A DNA stretch of 64,000 nt, taken from NCBI GenBank assembly GCA_031963225.1, contig JASSUD010000003.1, positions 25,325-89,324 of the forward strand, in the 5' to 3' direction. Source of the stretch: JASSUD01 sp031963225. Lineage in GTDB: Bacteria; Pseudomonadota; Gammaproteobacteria; Burkholderiales; Burkholderiaceae. Both the position numbers and the translations under genes were made by a program. The notes below the pieces were generated by a model. The model made no database searches. It saw nothing but the letters and a program-made list of their open reading frames with translations, and had not been told where the DNA came from. This document shows positions 43,510 through 51,814 of the stretch, in pieces; positions within the stretch are counted from its first letter, which is position 1, and every line of letters begins with the position of its first letter.

Positions 43510-45801
43510 TTACTCCACTTCAGCAATTTCTGTTTTTACTTGGGGGTGAGGATCTCCCTCTGTAAACTGCAATTGAATTTTTTCTTCCGCATCTATATCG
43601 ACTTTGGCTTTTCCACCGTGGGAGAGTTTTCCGAAGAGCAGCTCTTCAGCCAGCGCTTTGCAAATAAGGTCTTGGATTAACCGCTCCATCGGGCGGGCGC
43701 CCATGAGTGGATCAAATCCTTTTTTCGCTAGATATTGGCGAACTGCATCGGTAAAGGTCACTTCCACTTTTTGCTCTTGCAGTTGCGCATCTAGCTTCAT
43801 CAAGAACTTATCCACTACACGTAGCGTAATGTCTTTGCTAAGCGGATTAAAGCGCACGATGGCATCGAGGCGATTGCGAAATTCTGGTGTGAAAGTGCGT
43901 TGGATATCTGCAGTGGGGTCTCCTGTTTCAGCGTGTGCTGTAAAGCCGATTTTCGATTTTTGTAAAGCTTCTGCACCTGCATTGGTCGTCATGACTAAAA
44001 TCACATGGCGAAAATCGGCTTGCCGCGCATTATTATCAGTGAGTGTGGCGTGGTCCATCACTTGCAGCAGTATGTTGTAGATGTCAGGATGGGCTTTTTC
44101 AATCTCATCGAGTAGCAGCACGCAGTGTGGCTTTTTGCGAATTTCCTCCGTTAACATTCCCCCCCGCTCAAACCCAACATAACCGGGCGGCGCTCCAATA
44201 AGCCGGCTAATTGCATGGGCTTCTTTATACTCTGACATATCAAAACGTACGAGCTCAATACCCAGGGTAAAAGCCAGCTGGCGCGCCAACTCAGTTTTGC
44301 CTACCCCTGTTGGGCCAGCGAATAAAAAGCTACCGATAGGTTTATCTACCCGACCAATGCCTGCTCGGCTCATTTTGATAGCTGAAGCAAGCATATCGAT
44401 AGCGAGGTCTTGTCCAAAAATGACATTCTTTAAATCGCGCTCCAGCGTTTTGAGTTTACTGCGGTCATCTTGCGACACACTGTGTGCAGGCATACGCACG
44501 ATTTTTGCAATGGTTTTTTGAATATCAATCTTGCCTATGGTTTTTTTCTGCTTAGATTTCGGCAGAATTTGTTGCGCCGCACCCGCCTCATCAATCACGT
44601 CAATTGCTTTATCGGGCAAATGGCGGTCTGTCATAAAGCGAGCAGAGAGTTCCACGGCGGCTTGTAGGGCATCTAGGGAGTATTTCACCCCATGGTGTAG
44701 TTCAAACCGAGATTTCAAGCCTCGCAAAATCGCTACAGTCTGGGCAATGGTGGGCTCACTCACATCAATCTTTTGAAAGCGTCGTGCAAATGCGCCATCT
44801 TTCTCGATGGTGTTGCGGTATTCCGAAAAAGTAGTGGCGCCTATGCAGCGGAGTTGCCCGGAAGACAGAGCAGGCTTTAATAAATTCGAAGCATCTAATG
44901 CCCCCCCCGATGCTGCGCCTGCACCCATCAGGGTGTGAATCTCGTCAATAAATAAAATAGCTTGGGGGCGTTCTTTGAGCTCTTTTAATATAGTTTTTAG
45001 TCTTTGCTCAAAGTCTCCCCGATATTTAGTGCCTGCAAGTAGGGCACCTAAATCCAGGGAATAGACGGTAGCGTCACGCAATACCTCTGGCACTTCTTTG
45101 CGCGTTATACGCCAAGCTAGACCTTCTGCGATGGCTGTTTTACCCACCCCTGCTTCACCCACCAAGAGTGGATTATTTTTTCTGCGGCGGCACAGTACTT
45201 GTACCACGCGCTCTACCTCATTCTCGCGCCCAATCAGTGGGTCTACTTGCCCATCTTGAGCGAGCTGATTGAGATTTTGAGTAAAAGCGGACCAAGTGCT
45301 TTCTTTGGTAGAAACTTCTGCTTCAGCAGGCGTATCGCCCAATTTGGATTGCGTACCTTCTTCCATTTTTGGCGTGCCATGCAAAATAAAATTCAGCACA
45401 TTTAAGCGGGTAATACCTTGTTGTTGCAGGTAGTACACCGCATGAGAATCTTTTTCACCAAAAATGGCTGTGAGCACATTTACTCCAGTGACTTCTTTTT
45501 TACTTTGAGAAGAAGACTGAACGTGCATGATCGCGCGTTGAATAACCCGTTGAAACCCAAGCGTAGGCTGTGTATCCACTTCATCAGACCCAGGCACAAT
45601 GGGAGTGTTGTTTTGGATAAACTGGCGCAGCGTGGTTCGAAGGTTTTCAATATTTGCTGAGCAAGCAATCAAAGCTTCAGAAGCACTAGGGTTATCTAGC
45701 AATGCCATCAACAGATGCTCGACTGTGATGAATTCATGGCGAGCCTGACGTGCTTCCATAAATGCCATATGTAGGCTGACTTCGAGTTCTTGGGCAATCA
45801 T
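43510..45801 (-). CDS. clpA: ATP-dependent Clp protease ATP-binding subunit ClpA
   Basis: Unfoldase that feeds substrates, including ClpS-delivered N-degron proteins, to ClpP. It has 763 residues from ATG 45801, chosen for the GGAGG 4 bases upstream. It shows a Clp N-domain, first AAA module with GEAGVGKTAIAEGLA and LFIDEIHTLMGAG, second with GPTGVGKTELARQLA and VLLLDEIEKAHPD, and the ClpP-binding loop motif region near ARSKIGF. The start overlaps the clpS stop (ATGA), the standard clpSA operon. Confidence 0.96.
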   Translation of the reverse strand: MIAQELEVSLHMAFMEARQARHEFITVEHLLMALLDNPSASEALIACSANIENLRTTLRQFIQNNTPIVPGSDEVDTQPTLGFQRVIQRAIMHVQSSSQSKKEVTGVNVLTAIFGEKDSHAVYYLQQQGITRLNVLNFILHGTPKMEEGTQSKLGDTPAEAEVSTKESTWSAFTQNLNQLAQDGQVDPLIGRENEVERVVQVLCRRRKNNPLLVGEAGVGKTAIAEGLAWRITRKEVPEVLRDATVYSLDLGALLAGTKYRGDFEQRLKTILKELKERPQAILFIDEIHTLMGAGAASGGALDASNLLKPALSSGQLRCIGATTFSEYRNTIEKDGAFARRFQKIDVSEPTIAQTVAILRGLKSRFELHHGVKYSLDALQAAVELSARFMTDRHLPDKAIDVIDEAGAAQQILPKSKQKKTIGKIDIQKTIAKIVRMPAHSVSQDDRSKLKTLERDLKNVIFGQDLAIDMLASAIKMSRAGIGRVDKPIGSFLFAGPTGVGKTELARQLAFTLGIELVRFDMSEYKEAHAISRLIGAPPGYVGFERGGMLTEEIRKKPHCVLLLDEIEKAHPDIYNILLQVMDHATLTDNNARQADFRHVILVMTTNAGAEALQKSKIGFTAHAETGDPTADIQRTFTPEFRNRLDAIVRFNPLSKDITLRVVDKFLMKLDAQLQEQKVEVTFTDAVRQYLAKKGFDPLMGARPMERLIQDLICKALAEELLFGKLSHGGKAKVDIDAEEKIQLQFTEGDPHPQVKTEIAEVE

Positions 45802-46112
45802 ATTTCCTCCATCGTGCATTGCAAAGGATGTCCCGCTTGTCGTGCGCTAGAGGTAACTTGTTCAATCTTTGTGGCAGCAATGTCGCGTGTGTAGATACCA
45901 CACACTCCCCGGCCCTCGATATGGACTTGCAACATGATTTCTGTTGCGGTCTTGAGGTCTTTATGGAAGTAGCGTTGAATCACCATCACGACAAAGTCCA
46001 TTGGAGTGAAGTCGTCATCTAGAAGCACTACCTTATAGTGCGAAGGCGGTTTTAGCTTCTGGTCTTGCCGCTCAAGGAGGGCGGCGCTCTGTTTTTCAGT
46101 AGAAGTATTCAT
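45798..46112 (-). CDS. clpS: ClpS adaptor, N-end rule recognin
   Basis: 104 residues. It binds N-terminal Leu, Phe, Tyr or Trp and hands the protein to ClpA. The N-degron pocket residues are present in YKVVLLDDDFTPMDFVV and VHIEGRGVCGIYTRDIA. The N-terminal 25 residues are polar and disordered as usual. Together with aat and bpt earlier in the window this completes a full bacterial N-degron pathway except for ClpP. Confidence 0.95.
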   Translation of the reverse strand: MNTSTEKQSAALLERQDQKLKPPSHYKVVLLDDDFTPMDFVVMVIQRYFHKDLKTATEIMLQVHIEGRGVCGIYTRDIAATKIEQVTSSARQAGHPLQCTMEEI

Positions 46113-46258
46113 GTGCTCATTTTAAACAACTCATGCTACTTCGCAATCGGTATTCCGTTAGATTTTGCAATGTGTTCGGGTTTCGTTACTTTTTTTAGTT
46201 TTGTGTTTTTTTGTGAATTATATCTAGATGTTTTAAAAAAATAAATTTTCGATTGCGA

Positions 46259-46693
46259 TCATTTTTGATGGAAAATTTTTTTATTTTCTTTATATATTTC
46301 ATTTTGCCAATCTAAGCAGTGCCTTGTGTTGTTTCTATTTATTAATTTATCATATTCTATTAAAGTTTTTTCGTATATTTCATTGTTTATTTTATTTTCT
46401 TCCATATGGCATAGTTCTATTAGTATACTGCACAATTGTTCTTTATGTATATGGTTATTTTCAATAGGCCGTTTAGTAAGATAAATATTTTTTGTGGATC
46501 TTATTTTGATAGGGTCTGATATTTTTATGACCGATAAGTATTGCTCGTTTTGTTTTTTTCTTGGTAATGGAAGCCAGGAGGTCCAGGAGGTTTTTTGATT
46601 ATTTGTTGAGGTGTATTTAGAACCATCTGTGCCAAATAAATCAAGATCTGTATTTTTAATACTAGTTTTGGAAGAAGGTTTTTCTATTGCCAT
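46259..46693 (-). CDS. AT-rich orphan gene, unknown function
   Basis: 144 residues from ATG 46693 (MAIEKPSSKT), with GGAGG 5 bases upstream; an ATG 12 bases earlier is less well placed. Polar, Lys/Asn/Glu-rich, without membrane segments or recognised motifs. The N-terminal 45 residues are Ser/Thr/Asn-rich and probably disordered, the remainder helical. It is strongly AT-rich compared with the adjacent clpS. It pairs with the next AT-rich gene on the same strand, 147 bases away. Confidence 0.65.
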   Translation of the reverse strand: MAIEKPSSKTSIKNTDLDLFGTDGSKYTSTNNQKTSWTSWLPLPRKKQNEQYLSVIKISDPIKIRSTKNIYLTKRPIENNHIHKEQLCSILIELCHMEENKINNEIYEKTLIEYDKLINRNNTRHCLDWQNEIYKENKKIFHQK

Positions 46694-46840
46694 AGTATCC
46701 TCCATTTTTAAGTATCGGGAATTTTTTTAATTTCAGTTTTTATTTATTAACTTTAATATAATTTTAAAACGTAGTAGGTTCTATTAAGAAAAAATGATTC
46801 TTATTGCGAAGCGGATGAAGATTCATTAGTCTGGTCTATA

Positions 46841-47401
46841 TCACATGCCTGGTAATTTTTTTACGCAGCTTCTCATTTCCTCTAGCAGAGGCTTTAAAAA
46901 TTTTTCGGCTTTTTTGCTGGGTTCTTCTAAATCAGAAAAAGTTTTCATAGGATGATGTTTTATTTCTCTTGTTTCTTTAGAAATATGGGTCAGGATTTTT
47001 GCATGTATTTCTAATATTTCTTTATTTATTTCATATGCATATGCGTCAATTTTTTGAGTTTCATTCAGGAAATTTTGGTGTTCAAAGTGTTTTCCTGTTA
47101 AAGTAAATAGGGTTTTTTCTGTTTTTTCTATATTTTTTTTATAAAGTTGTACTGGGTTTTTTAAATATCCTTCTATTTCAGTAAGCATTCCTAAAGCGTG
47201 TTTTTTTGATGGTCCATTTATTTCTTTTTGATTTTTAATATAATTTTTTCTAAAAATGGATGGAGGGTGTATGTCCGACAATAGACTATCTACGGCCATA
47301 TATACTCCGCGTATGTTTTCTTTTAATGTCTTTTTGTGGGGGCCATGCTCATAGATGATCATATCATCTGGATATCCATCGTTTTTCATAAATTTAAGCA
47401 T
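46841..47401 (-). CDS. AT-rich orphan gene, helical protein
   Basis: 186 residues from ATG 47401 (MLKFMKNDGYP), preferred because AAGGA lies about 9 bases upstream; an ATG at 47449 would add 16 residues. Predicted almost entirely helical, Lys/Glu/His-rich, without signal peptide, membrane segment or known motif. An intrinsic terminator at 47471-47507 isolates it from prlC transcription, so it has its own promoter close to the start. The function is unknown; the composition matches the other effector-like genes. Confidence 0.6.
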   Translation of the reverse strand: MLKFMKNDGYPDDMIIYEHGPHKKTLKENIRGVYMAVDSLLSDIHPPSIFRKNYIKNQKEINGPSKKHALGMLTEIEGYLKNPVQLYKKNIEKTEKTLFTLTGKHFEHQNFLNETQKIDAYAYEINKEILEIHAKILTHISKETREIKHHPMKTFSDLEEPSKKAEKFLKPLLEEMRSCVKKLPGM

Positions 47402-47470
47402 ACTTATATATCCTTTTTGATATGATAAAAAAAGAATATTCTGATGCATTATTTTAAATTATCCATAAAA

Positions 47471-47507
47471 AAATCCATCCATTTTTTCTGAAAAAATGGA
47501 TGGATTT
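47471..47507 (-). terminator. Intrinsic terminator downstream of prlC
   Basis: A perfect 17-bp stem (AAATCCATCCATTTTTT and its complement) with a 3-base loop. On the minus strand the stem is followed by a run of seven T, so it ends transcription arriving from prlC through the repeat unit. Confidence 0.85.
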
Positions 47508-47554
47508 CCGAAGGTTTTTTTACAATACAATCATGTATTGCGCAAAAGTGATGT

Positions 47555-47699
47555 GTAGGTTGGTGGTGGGCAACGTTCCCCAACATGCGTACCACTGTCT
47601 TTTAGTTTTTGCTTTTGATCATTTTTTGATCATTTATAAGCAGGTTTTCAAGAAGACTGTGGTTTGCATGTTGGGGTTCCTTCGTCACCACCAACCTAC
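47555..47699. repeat. Intergenic palindromic repeat, one complete unit
   Basis: Left arm GTAGGTTGGTGGTGGG, decayed in the middle (CAACGTTCCCCAACATGCG), a spacer of about 75 bases with an internal duplication TTTTTGATCATTT, and a right arm ending CACCACCAACCTAC. Located just downstream of prlC. Confidence 0.9.
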
Positions 47700-47728
47700 G
47701 ATTTTTTGAGTGAATATAGGTATATTTT

Positions 47729-49849
47729 TTATTCGCCCATTCCACTATGCCTTAACAACGCATCAATACGTGGCTCTCGTTTTCTAAAGGCTATAAAAGA
47801 ATCCATTGCGCTGCGGCTGCCGCCTACTTCTAAAATTTCTCGACGGTAGTGCGCACCGGTTTCGGGATCTAATACCGGGGTGCCTTTTCTTTGTGCGGCT
47901 TCTTCAAAAGCGGCATAGGCGTCTGCGGAGAGTACTTCTGCCCATTTATAACTGTAATAGCCTGCTGCATAGCCGCCTGCAAAAATATGGCTAAAGGTAT
48001 TCAGTGTGCGGGAGAAGGGCGCTTGTGGGAGGACGTTATATTTTTTATGTATGGCTTGAGCACAAGTTTGTAGATCTTCTTTTTCAGGGTTGAAATCGGT
48101 ATGCAATTTCAAATCTAATAAAGAAAAAACAATTTGTCGCAAAGTACCTAAGCCGGTTTGAAAATGTTTAGCAGCTTGCATTTTGTCAAACAGGGCGCGA
48201 GGTAATGGCTCACCGGTATCCACATGCGCAGTCAATTGCCTGAGCTCTTGCCATTCCCAGCAGAAATTTTCCATAAATTGAGAAGGGAGCTCTACTGCAT
48301 CCCATTCGACACCATGAATACCCGAAACGGCTAAATCTTCAATTTGGGTGAGCATATGGTGTAAGCCGTGCCCAAATTCATGGAAGAGGGTGATGACATC
48401 ATCATGGGTAAAACAAGCGGGCTTATCGGCTAGAGGGGCTGAGAAATTGCAGGTTAGGTAGGCTACGGGAGTGTGCAAAACCCCTTTTGCATCTCGGTAA
48501 CGCGAGCGCGCATCATCCATCCATGCTCCGCCGCGCTTACCGGGGCGTGCATATAAATCTAAATAAAATTGTGCAATAAGGGCACCACTCTGCGCATGGA
48601 GTACTTCAAAAAATCGCACGTCTTTATGCCATACCTCGGCTGTGGCCGGGCGTATGGTGATATTAAAAAGGGTTTGCGCTACCTTGAAAAGCCCAGCAAG
48701 CACTGCTTGCTCGGGGAAGTATTGTCTGACTTCTTGTTCAGAAAACGCATAGCGTGCTTCGCGCAATTTTTCAGCGGCAAAGGTTATATCCCAGGGCTCT
48801 AAATGGGTAAGGCCCAGTTCTTTAGCTGCAAACGCTTGGAGTTCTTCCCATTCTTGCTCAGCATACGGGCGCGCGCGCTGGGCTAGGTCTTCTAAAAAGT
48901 CCTGTACTTGCTCTGGAGACTGCGCCATTTTGGTTACCAGCGATAGGTCGGCAAACCGTGCATAGCCCAGCATATTGGCTTCTTTGCTTCGAATGGTCAG
49001 TTGTTCCTTAATAATTTGCGTGTTATCCCATGCCGCTTGCCCTTGTCCGTATTCCGGACCTAATTCAGAGGCTCTAGTCACATAGGCGCGATACAAGGCT
49101 TCGCGTAGTGGACGATGGGTGGCGTATTGCATGACGGGGAAGTAAGAGGGGAAATGCAGTGTGAAATGCCATCCGGATTCGCCTTTTTCCTCAGCCGCTG
49201 CGCGCGCAGCGGCTCGATCATCATCGGGCAAACCCTTTAACTCGGTTTCATCCAGTACTCGATATACATACGCATTGGTGGCATCTAGCGCATGGTCTGC
49301 AAATTGCTTGCAAAGCGTGGCTTGGCGCTCTTGCAGGGCCATAAAAGAGGGCTTGAGCGCTTCATCTAGCCCTGCACCAGATAAGCGGAAATCACGCAGT
49401 GCATCATTGAGGATTTTTTGACGCGTAGGGGTAAGCGCGTCATAGGCAGGGCTATTGCGTAGCGCTTGATATTTTTGAAAGAGCGCTAGAGATTGCCCAA
49501 GGCTAGACCAAAATTGGGTAACGCGAGGCAAGTTTTCTCCATGCGCTGCTCGTAGTTCTTCTGTATCGACTACCGATTTCAAATGCCCCACTATGCCCCA
49601 GGCACGTCCTAAGAAGTCTGTAGCCTCCTCCAATGGAGTAACCACCGTTTCCCAGCCCGCAGGCGTGTCAGGCGCGATAACGTGCTCGAGTGTAGCCGTT
49701 GCGTGCGCCAATAGAAGATCTAGCGCAGGGCTAATGTGCCCGGGACGTATGACTGCAAAGCGTGGGAGGTCAGAAAAATCAAGTAGAGGATTGCCAGCGC
49801 ATGCAGTGAAATCTAGAACGGGAGGGAGGGGCGATAGAGAAACAGACAT
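47729..49849 (-). CDS. prlC: Oligopeptidase A (M3 metallopeptidase)
   Basis: Cytoplasmic zinc peptidase that degrades short peptides and cleaved signal peptides. It has 706 residues; the M3 zinc motif FHEFGHGLHHML and the following downstream Glu helix (GIHGVEWDAVELPSQFMENF) are intact, as is the C-terminal YKWAEVLSADAYAAFEE. Length is slightly above the usual 680 or so. It stands alone on its strand, followed by a repeat unit and a terminator. Confidence 0.95.
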   Translation of the reverse strand: MSVSLSPLPPVLDFTACAGNPLLDFSDLPRFAVIRPGHISPALDLLLAHATATLEHVIAPDTPAGWETVVTPLEEATDFLGRAWGIVGHLKSVVDTEELRAAHGENLPRVTQFWSSLGQSLALFQKYQALRNSPAYDALTPTRQKILNDALRDFRLSGAGLDEALKPSFMALQERQATLCKQFADHALDATNAYVYRVLDETELKGLPDDDRAAARAAAEEKGESGWHFTLHFPSYFPVMQYATHRPLREALYRAYVTRASELGPEYGQGQAAWDNTQIIKEQLTIRSKEANMLGYARFADLSLVTKMAQSPEQVQDFLEDLAQRARPYAEQEWEELQAFAAKELGLTHLEPWDITFAAEKLREARYAFSEQEVRQYFPEQAVLAGLFKVAQTLFNITIRPATAEVWHKDVRFFEVLHAQSGALIAQFYLDLYARPGKRGGAWMDDARSRYRDAKGVLHTPVAYLTCNFSAPLADKPACFTHDDVITLFHEFGHGLHHMLTQIEDLAVSGIHGVEWDAVELPSQFMENFCWEWQELRQLTAHVDTGEPLPRALFDKMQAAKHFQTGLGTLRQIVFSLLDLKLHTDFNPEKEDLQTCAQAIHKKYNVLPQAPFSRTLNTFSHIFAGGYAAGYYSYKWAEVLSADAYAAFEEAAQRKGTPVLDPETGAHYRREILEVGGSRSAMDSFIAFRKREPRIDALLRHSGMGE

Positions 49850-49940
49850 TCGAGGTCCATTAAAAAAGTGGAAGAAGCAACTAAAGAGGAAGCTGGAAAA
49901 GCTCGATCTGTGCCGTGGCTATTGCCTGCCATTATAAGTT

Positions 49941-49986
49941 TACCGTTTATAAAGTGGCTATTTTACCGTTCATAAAGTGGCTATTT
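49941..49986. repeat. Two adjacent 23-bp direct repeats
   Basis: TACCGTT-ATAAAGTGGCTATTT occurs twice without a gap, differing at one base. It lies between prlC and the ankyrin gene, which diverge, so it may be a binding site or the end of a lost mobile element. Confidence 0.7.
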
Positions 49987-50106
49987 ATGGGTTCAGATAC
50001 GTGCTCTTTTTTCTTCTTATATAGATTTGAGACTTTATTTTGTGTATAAGAGCATTTTTCTTATGACGAATAGGAAATAACGTTGATTTTTCTAGGAAAT
50101 ATCCAC

Positions 50107-51345
50107 ATGCTACGCGCCGCAATGAGAGGGGACTCTTCAATAGCTTCCTCTATGAATTTCAGATCATTCTTAACTGCTGATACAGTTCGTTCAGCTCCCT
50201 TTAAAAACGATGTGCAAATCATAAATACAAAGCCCGAGCAAACAGGCTGTTTCAACAATCTACTTCCAGCAGATATATGTGTGTATCAGCCTAATGCACA
50301 GGGTGACATAAGCGAAAATTCGCTGCACGCAGCAAACCGGGCTCACTCACCTGTTGTGGGAGCCTCCTCTGATAGTGATGCAGAATCGAGCAAGCAGTAT
50401 AGAAAAAATGTAGCGTTGCTTCAATTTGCAATGACCCAATCCAATAAGACAGCGATTGACGCTTTGATTATGGTGTGTGCCCATCAGCAGCTGTATACGC
50501 AGGGTAATGCAAACGAGCAAATAGAACTACCTGAACGCACTGATCTACCGAGAGACAAGCTTTTTCCCTGGAATAATAAAGGGATGAATGAAGAGGATAA
50601 AAATAACGCAGACCTGCTTCTTTTTGCAATTTTGCAACATAATCGAAAGGCTATCCCTTCTTTGCTGAAAATCGGCGCAAAAATAAACCAGCAAGATGCA
50701 AATGGCAGGGCGCTGCTGCATATCCTAGCTATGAAAGGTGACGCTGAAGGCGTCAAGATTTTGCTTGAACATGGCGCAATGATAGATATACCAGATGTAG
50801 ATAATGCGACGGCACTACACTATGCAGCTGCGGTAGGCCATTTTGAAGTAGTGGAAACTTTACTTAAAAGTGGCGCAAAAAAGAACGTGCGAGATGTGGA
50901 TAATAAGACCCCTCTACACCTTGCAGCTGGAAATGGATATCTCAACGTAGTCAAAGCCTTAGTAAGTAAATACGCTAAAGCCTCGCTGAAAGCGGTACTC
51001 GAGGGGAAAAGAGAAGTAGAAGAAATAGACTCTTTGGGTTGGAGTAATAAAAGCCCACTATTTAACGCGGTTGAATACGGCCATGTTGCAGTCGCCCGTT
51101 TTCTAATGGAGAAAGGGGCAAATATATACTCAGAAGCGGTTGATAAGAAAACACCCCATAGCATTGGTATTGAATCTAGCAATAGTGAGATGGCAGCGCT
51201 TTTGAAGCATGCAGGGGATAAAAAGCAAGCGGAATTGGCTGCGGTTAAGCCAGAGTCGCAGCCCTATGTACAGAAGTATTACGCATACATGCGAGAATGG
51301 CAGTTGTCTGCACAAGAATGGCTGGCGTGTATATATAAGGTATAA
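50107..51345 (+). CDS. Ankyrin repeat protein
   Basis: About 412 residues from ATG 50107 (MLRAAMRGDSS), with AGGA 10 bases upstream; the upstream in-frame TTG at 50083 is less likely. Residues about 165-375 contain five or six ankyrin repeats (NGRALLHILAMKGDAEGVKI, TALHYAAAVGHFEVVETLL, TPLHLAAGNGYLNVVKALV). The N-terminal 130 residues are polar and low-complexity. Ankyrin proteins of intracellular bacteria are often secreted to bind host proteins; no secretion signal is recognisable here. The gene is flanked by the 23-bp repeats and a hairpin. Confidence 0.85.
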   Translation: MLRAAMRGDSSIASSMNFRSFLTADTVRSAPFKNDVQIINTKPEQTGCFNNLLPADICVYQPNAQGDISENSLHAANRAHSPVVGASSDSDAESSKQYRKNVALLQFAMTQSNKTAIDALIMVCAHQQLYTQGNANEQIELPERTDLPRDKLFPWNNKGMNEEDKNNADLLLFAILQHNRKAIPSLLKIGAKINQQDANGRALLHILAMKGDAEGVKILLEHGAMIDIPDVDNATALHYAAAVGHFEVVETLLKSGAKKNVRDVDNKTPLHLAAGNGYLNVVKALVSKYAKASLKAVLEGKREVEEIDSLGWSNKSPLFNAVEYGHVAVARFLMEKGANIYSEAVDKKTPHSIGIESSNSEMAALLKHAGDKKQAELAAVKPESQPYVQKYYAYMREWQLSAQEWLACIYKV

Positions 51346-51814
51346 AGCAAAAGCGGCCCAAGGAGCGTTTTTATGCCTATTCCTTGGGCCGTATTCGCCC
51401 CTATTCACCTCTATTCGCGGGCTATTTTTCTCGCTATAACATAAAAATTGACTTTTCTAAAAAAATATGCATTTATGCAAATAAAAAATTTTACTTGCAT
51501 GCCTAAATCTCCACTCTTTACAATCCGCCCGTTTGCGTCGCGCATCAGATTCTTTTTTCTGGAAAAATAGCGGTATATTCAGGGCTTTTACGGAGTGCAT
51601 TTATAATATGTTGCTTCGGAGTCCTTGGTTGCACAGGCTATGCGCATCGGCGCGCTCCACCCTTTTACATACTCACGGGTAGCCTATTGGCGCCCCATTT
51701 TAACTAGCGTGCTTGCATGTATTGCAGCCGCTGCTTTTTTGCGGCCTTTGCACTTACGCAAACCGCACTCTACAAAATAGGCTGTCCCAATAGGGGCAGT
51801 CATTAGGAGAAGTT
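51346..51814. other. Intergenic region upstream of aceE
   Basis: Contains a hairpin with 11-bp arms CGGCCCAAGGA/TCCTTGGGCCG at 51354-51391, without a following T-run, probably ending ankyrin gene transcription; then repeated TATTCGCCCCTATTC-type segments to 51420; then the aceE promoter region. Short open frames of 24 codons (from 51608) and 47 codons (from 51640) have no convincing ribosome binding site and I do not call them. Confidence 0.5.

Noticed and set aside
43604..44080. Plus-strand open frame of 158 codons opposite clpA
   Set aside because: Antisense to conserved ClpA motifs, with no independent support.
51640..51780. 47-codon open frame before aceE
   Set aside because: No ribosome binding site and no recognisable sequence; it could be part of the aceE leader.
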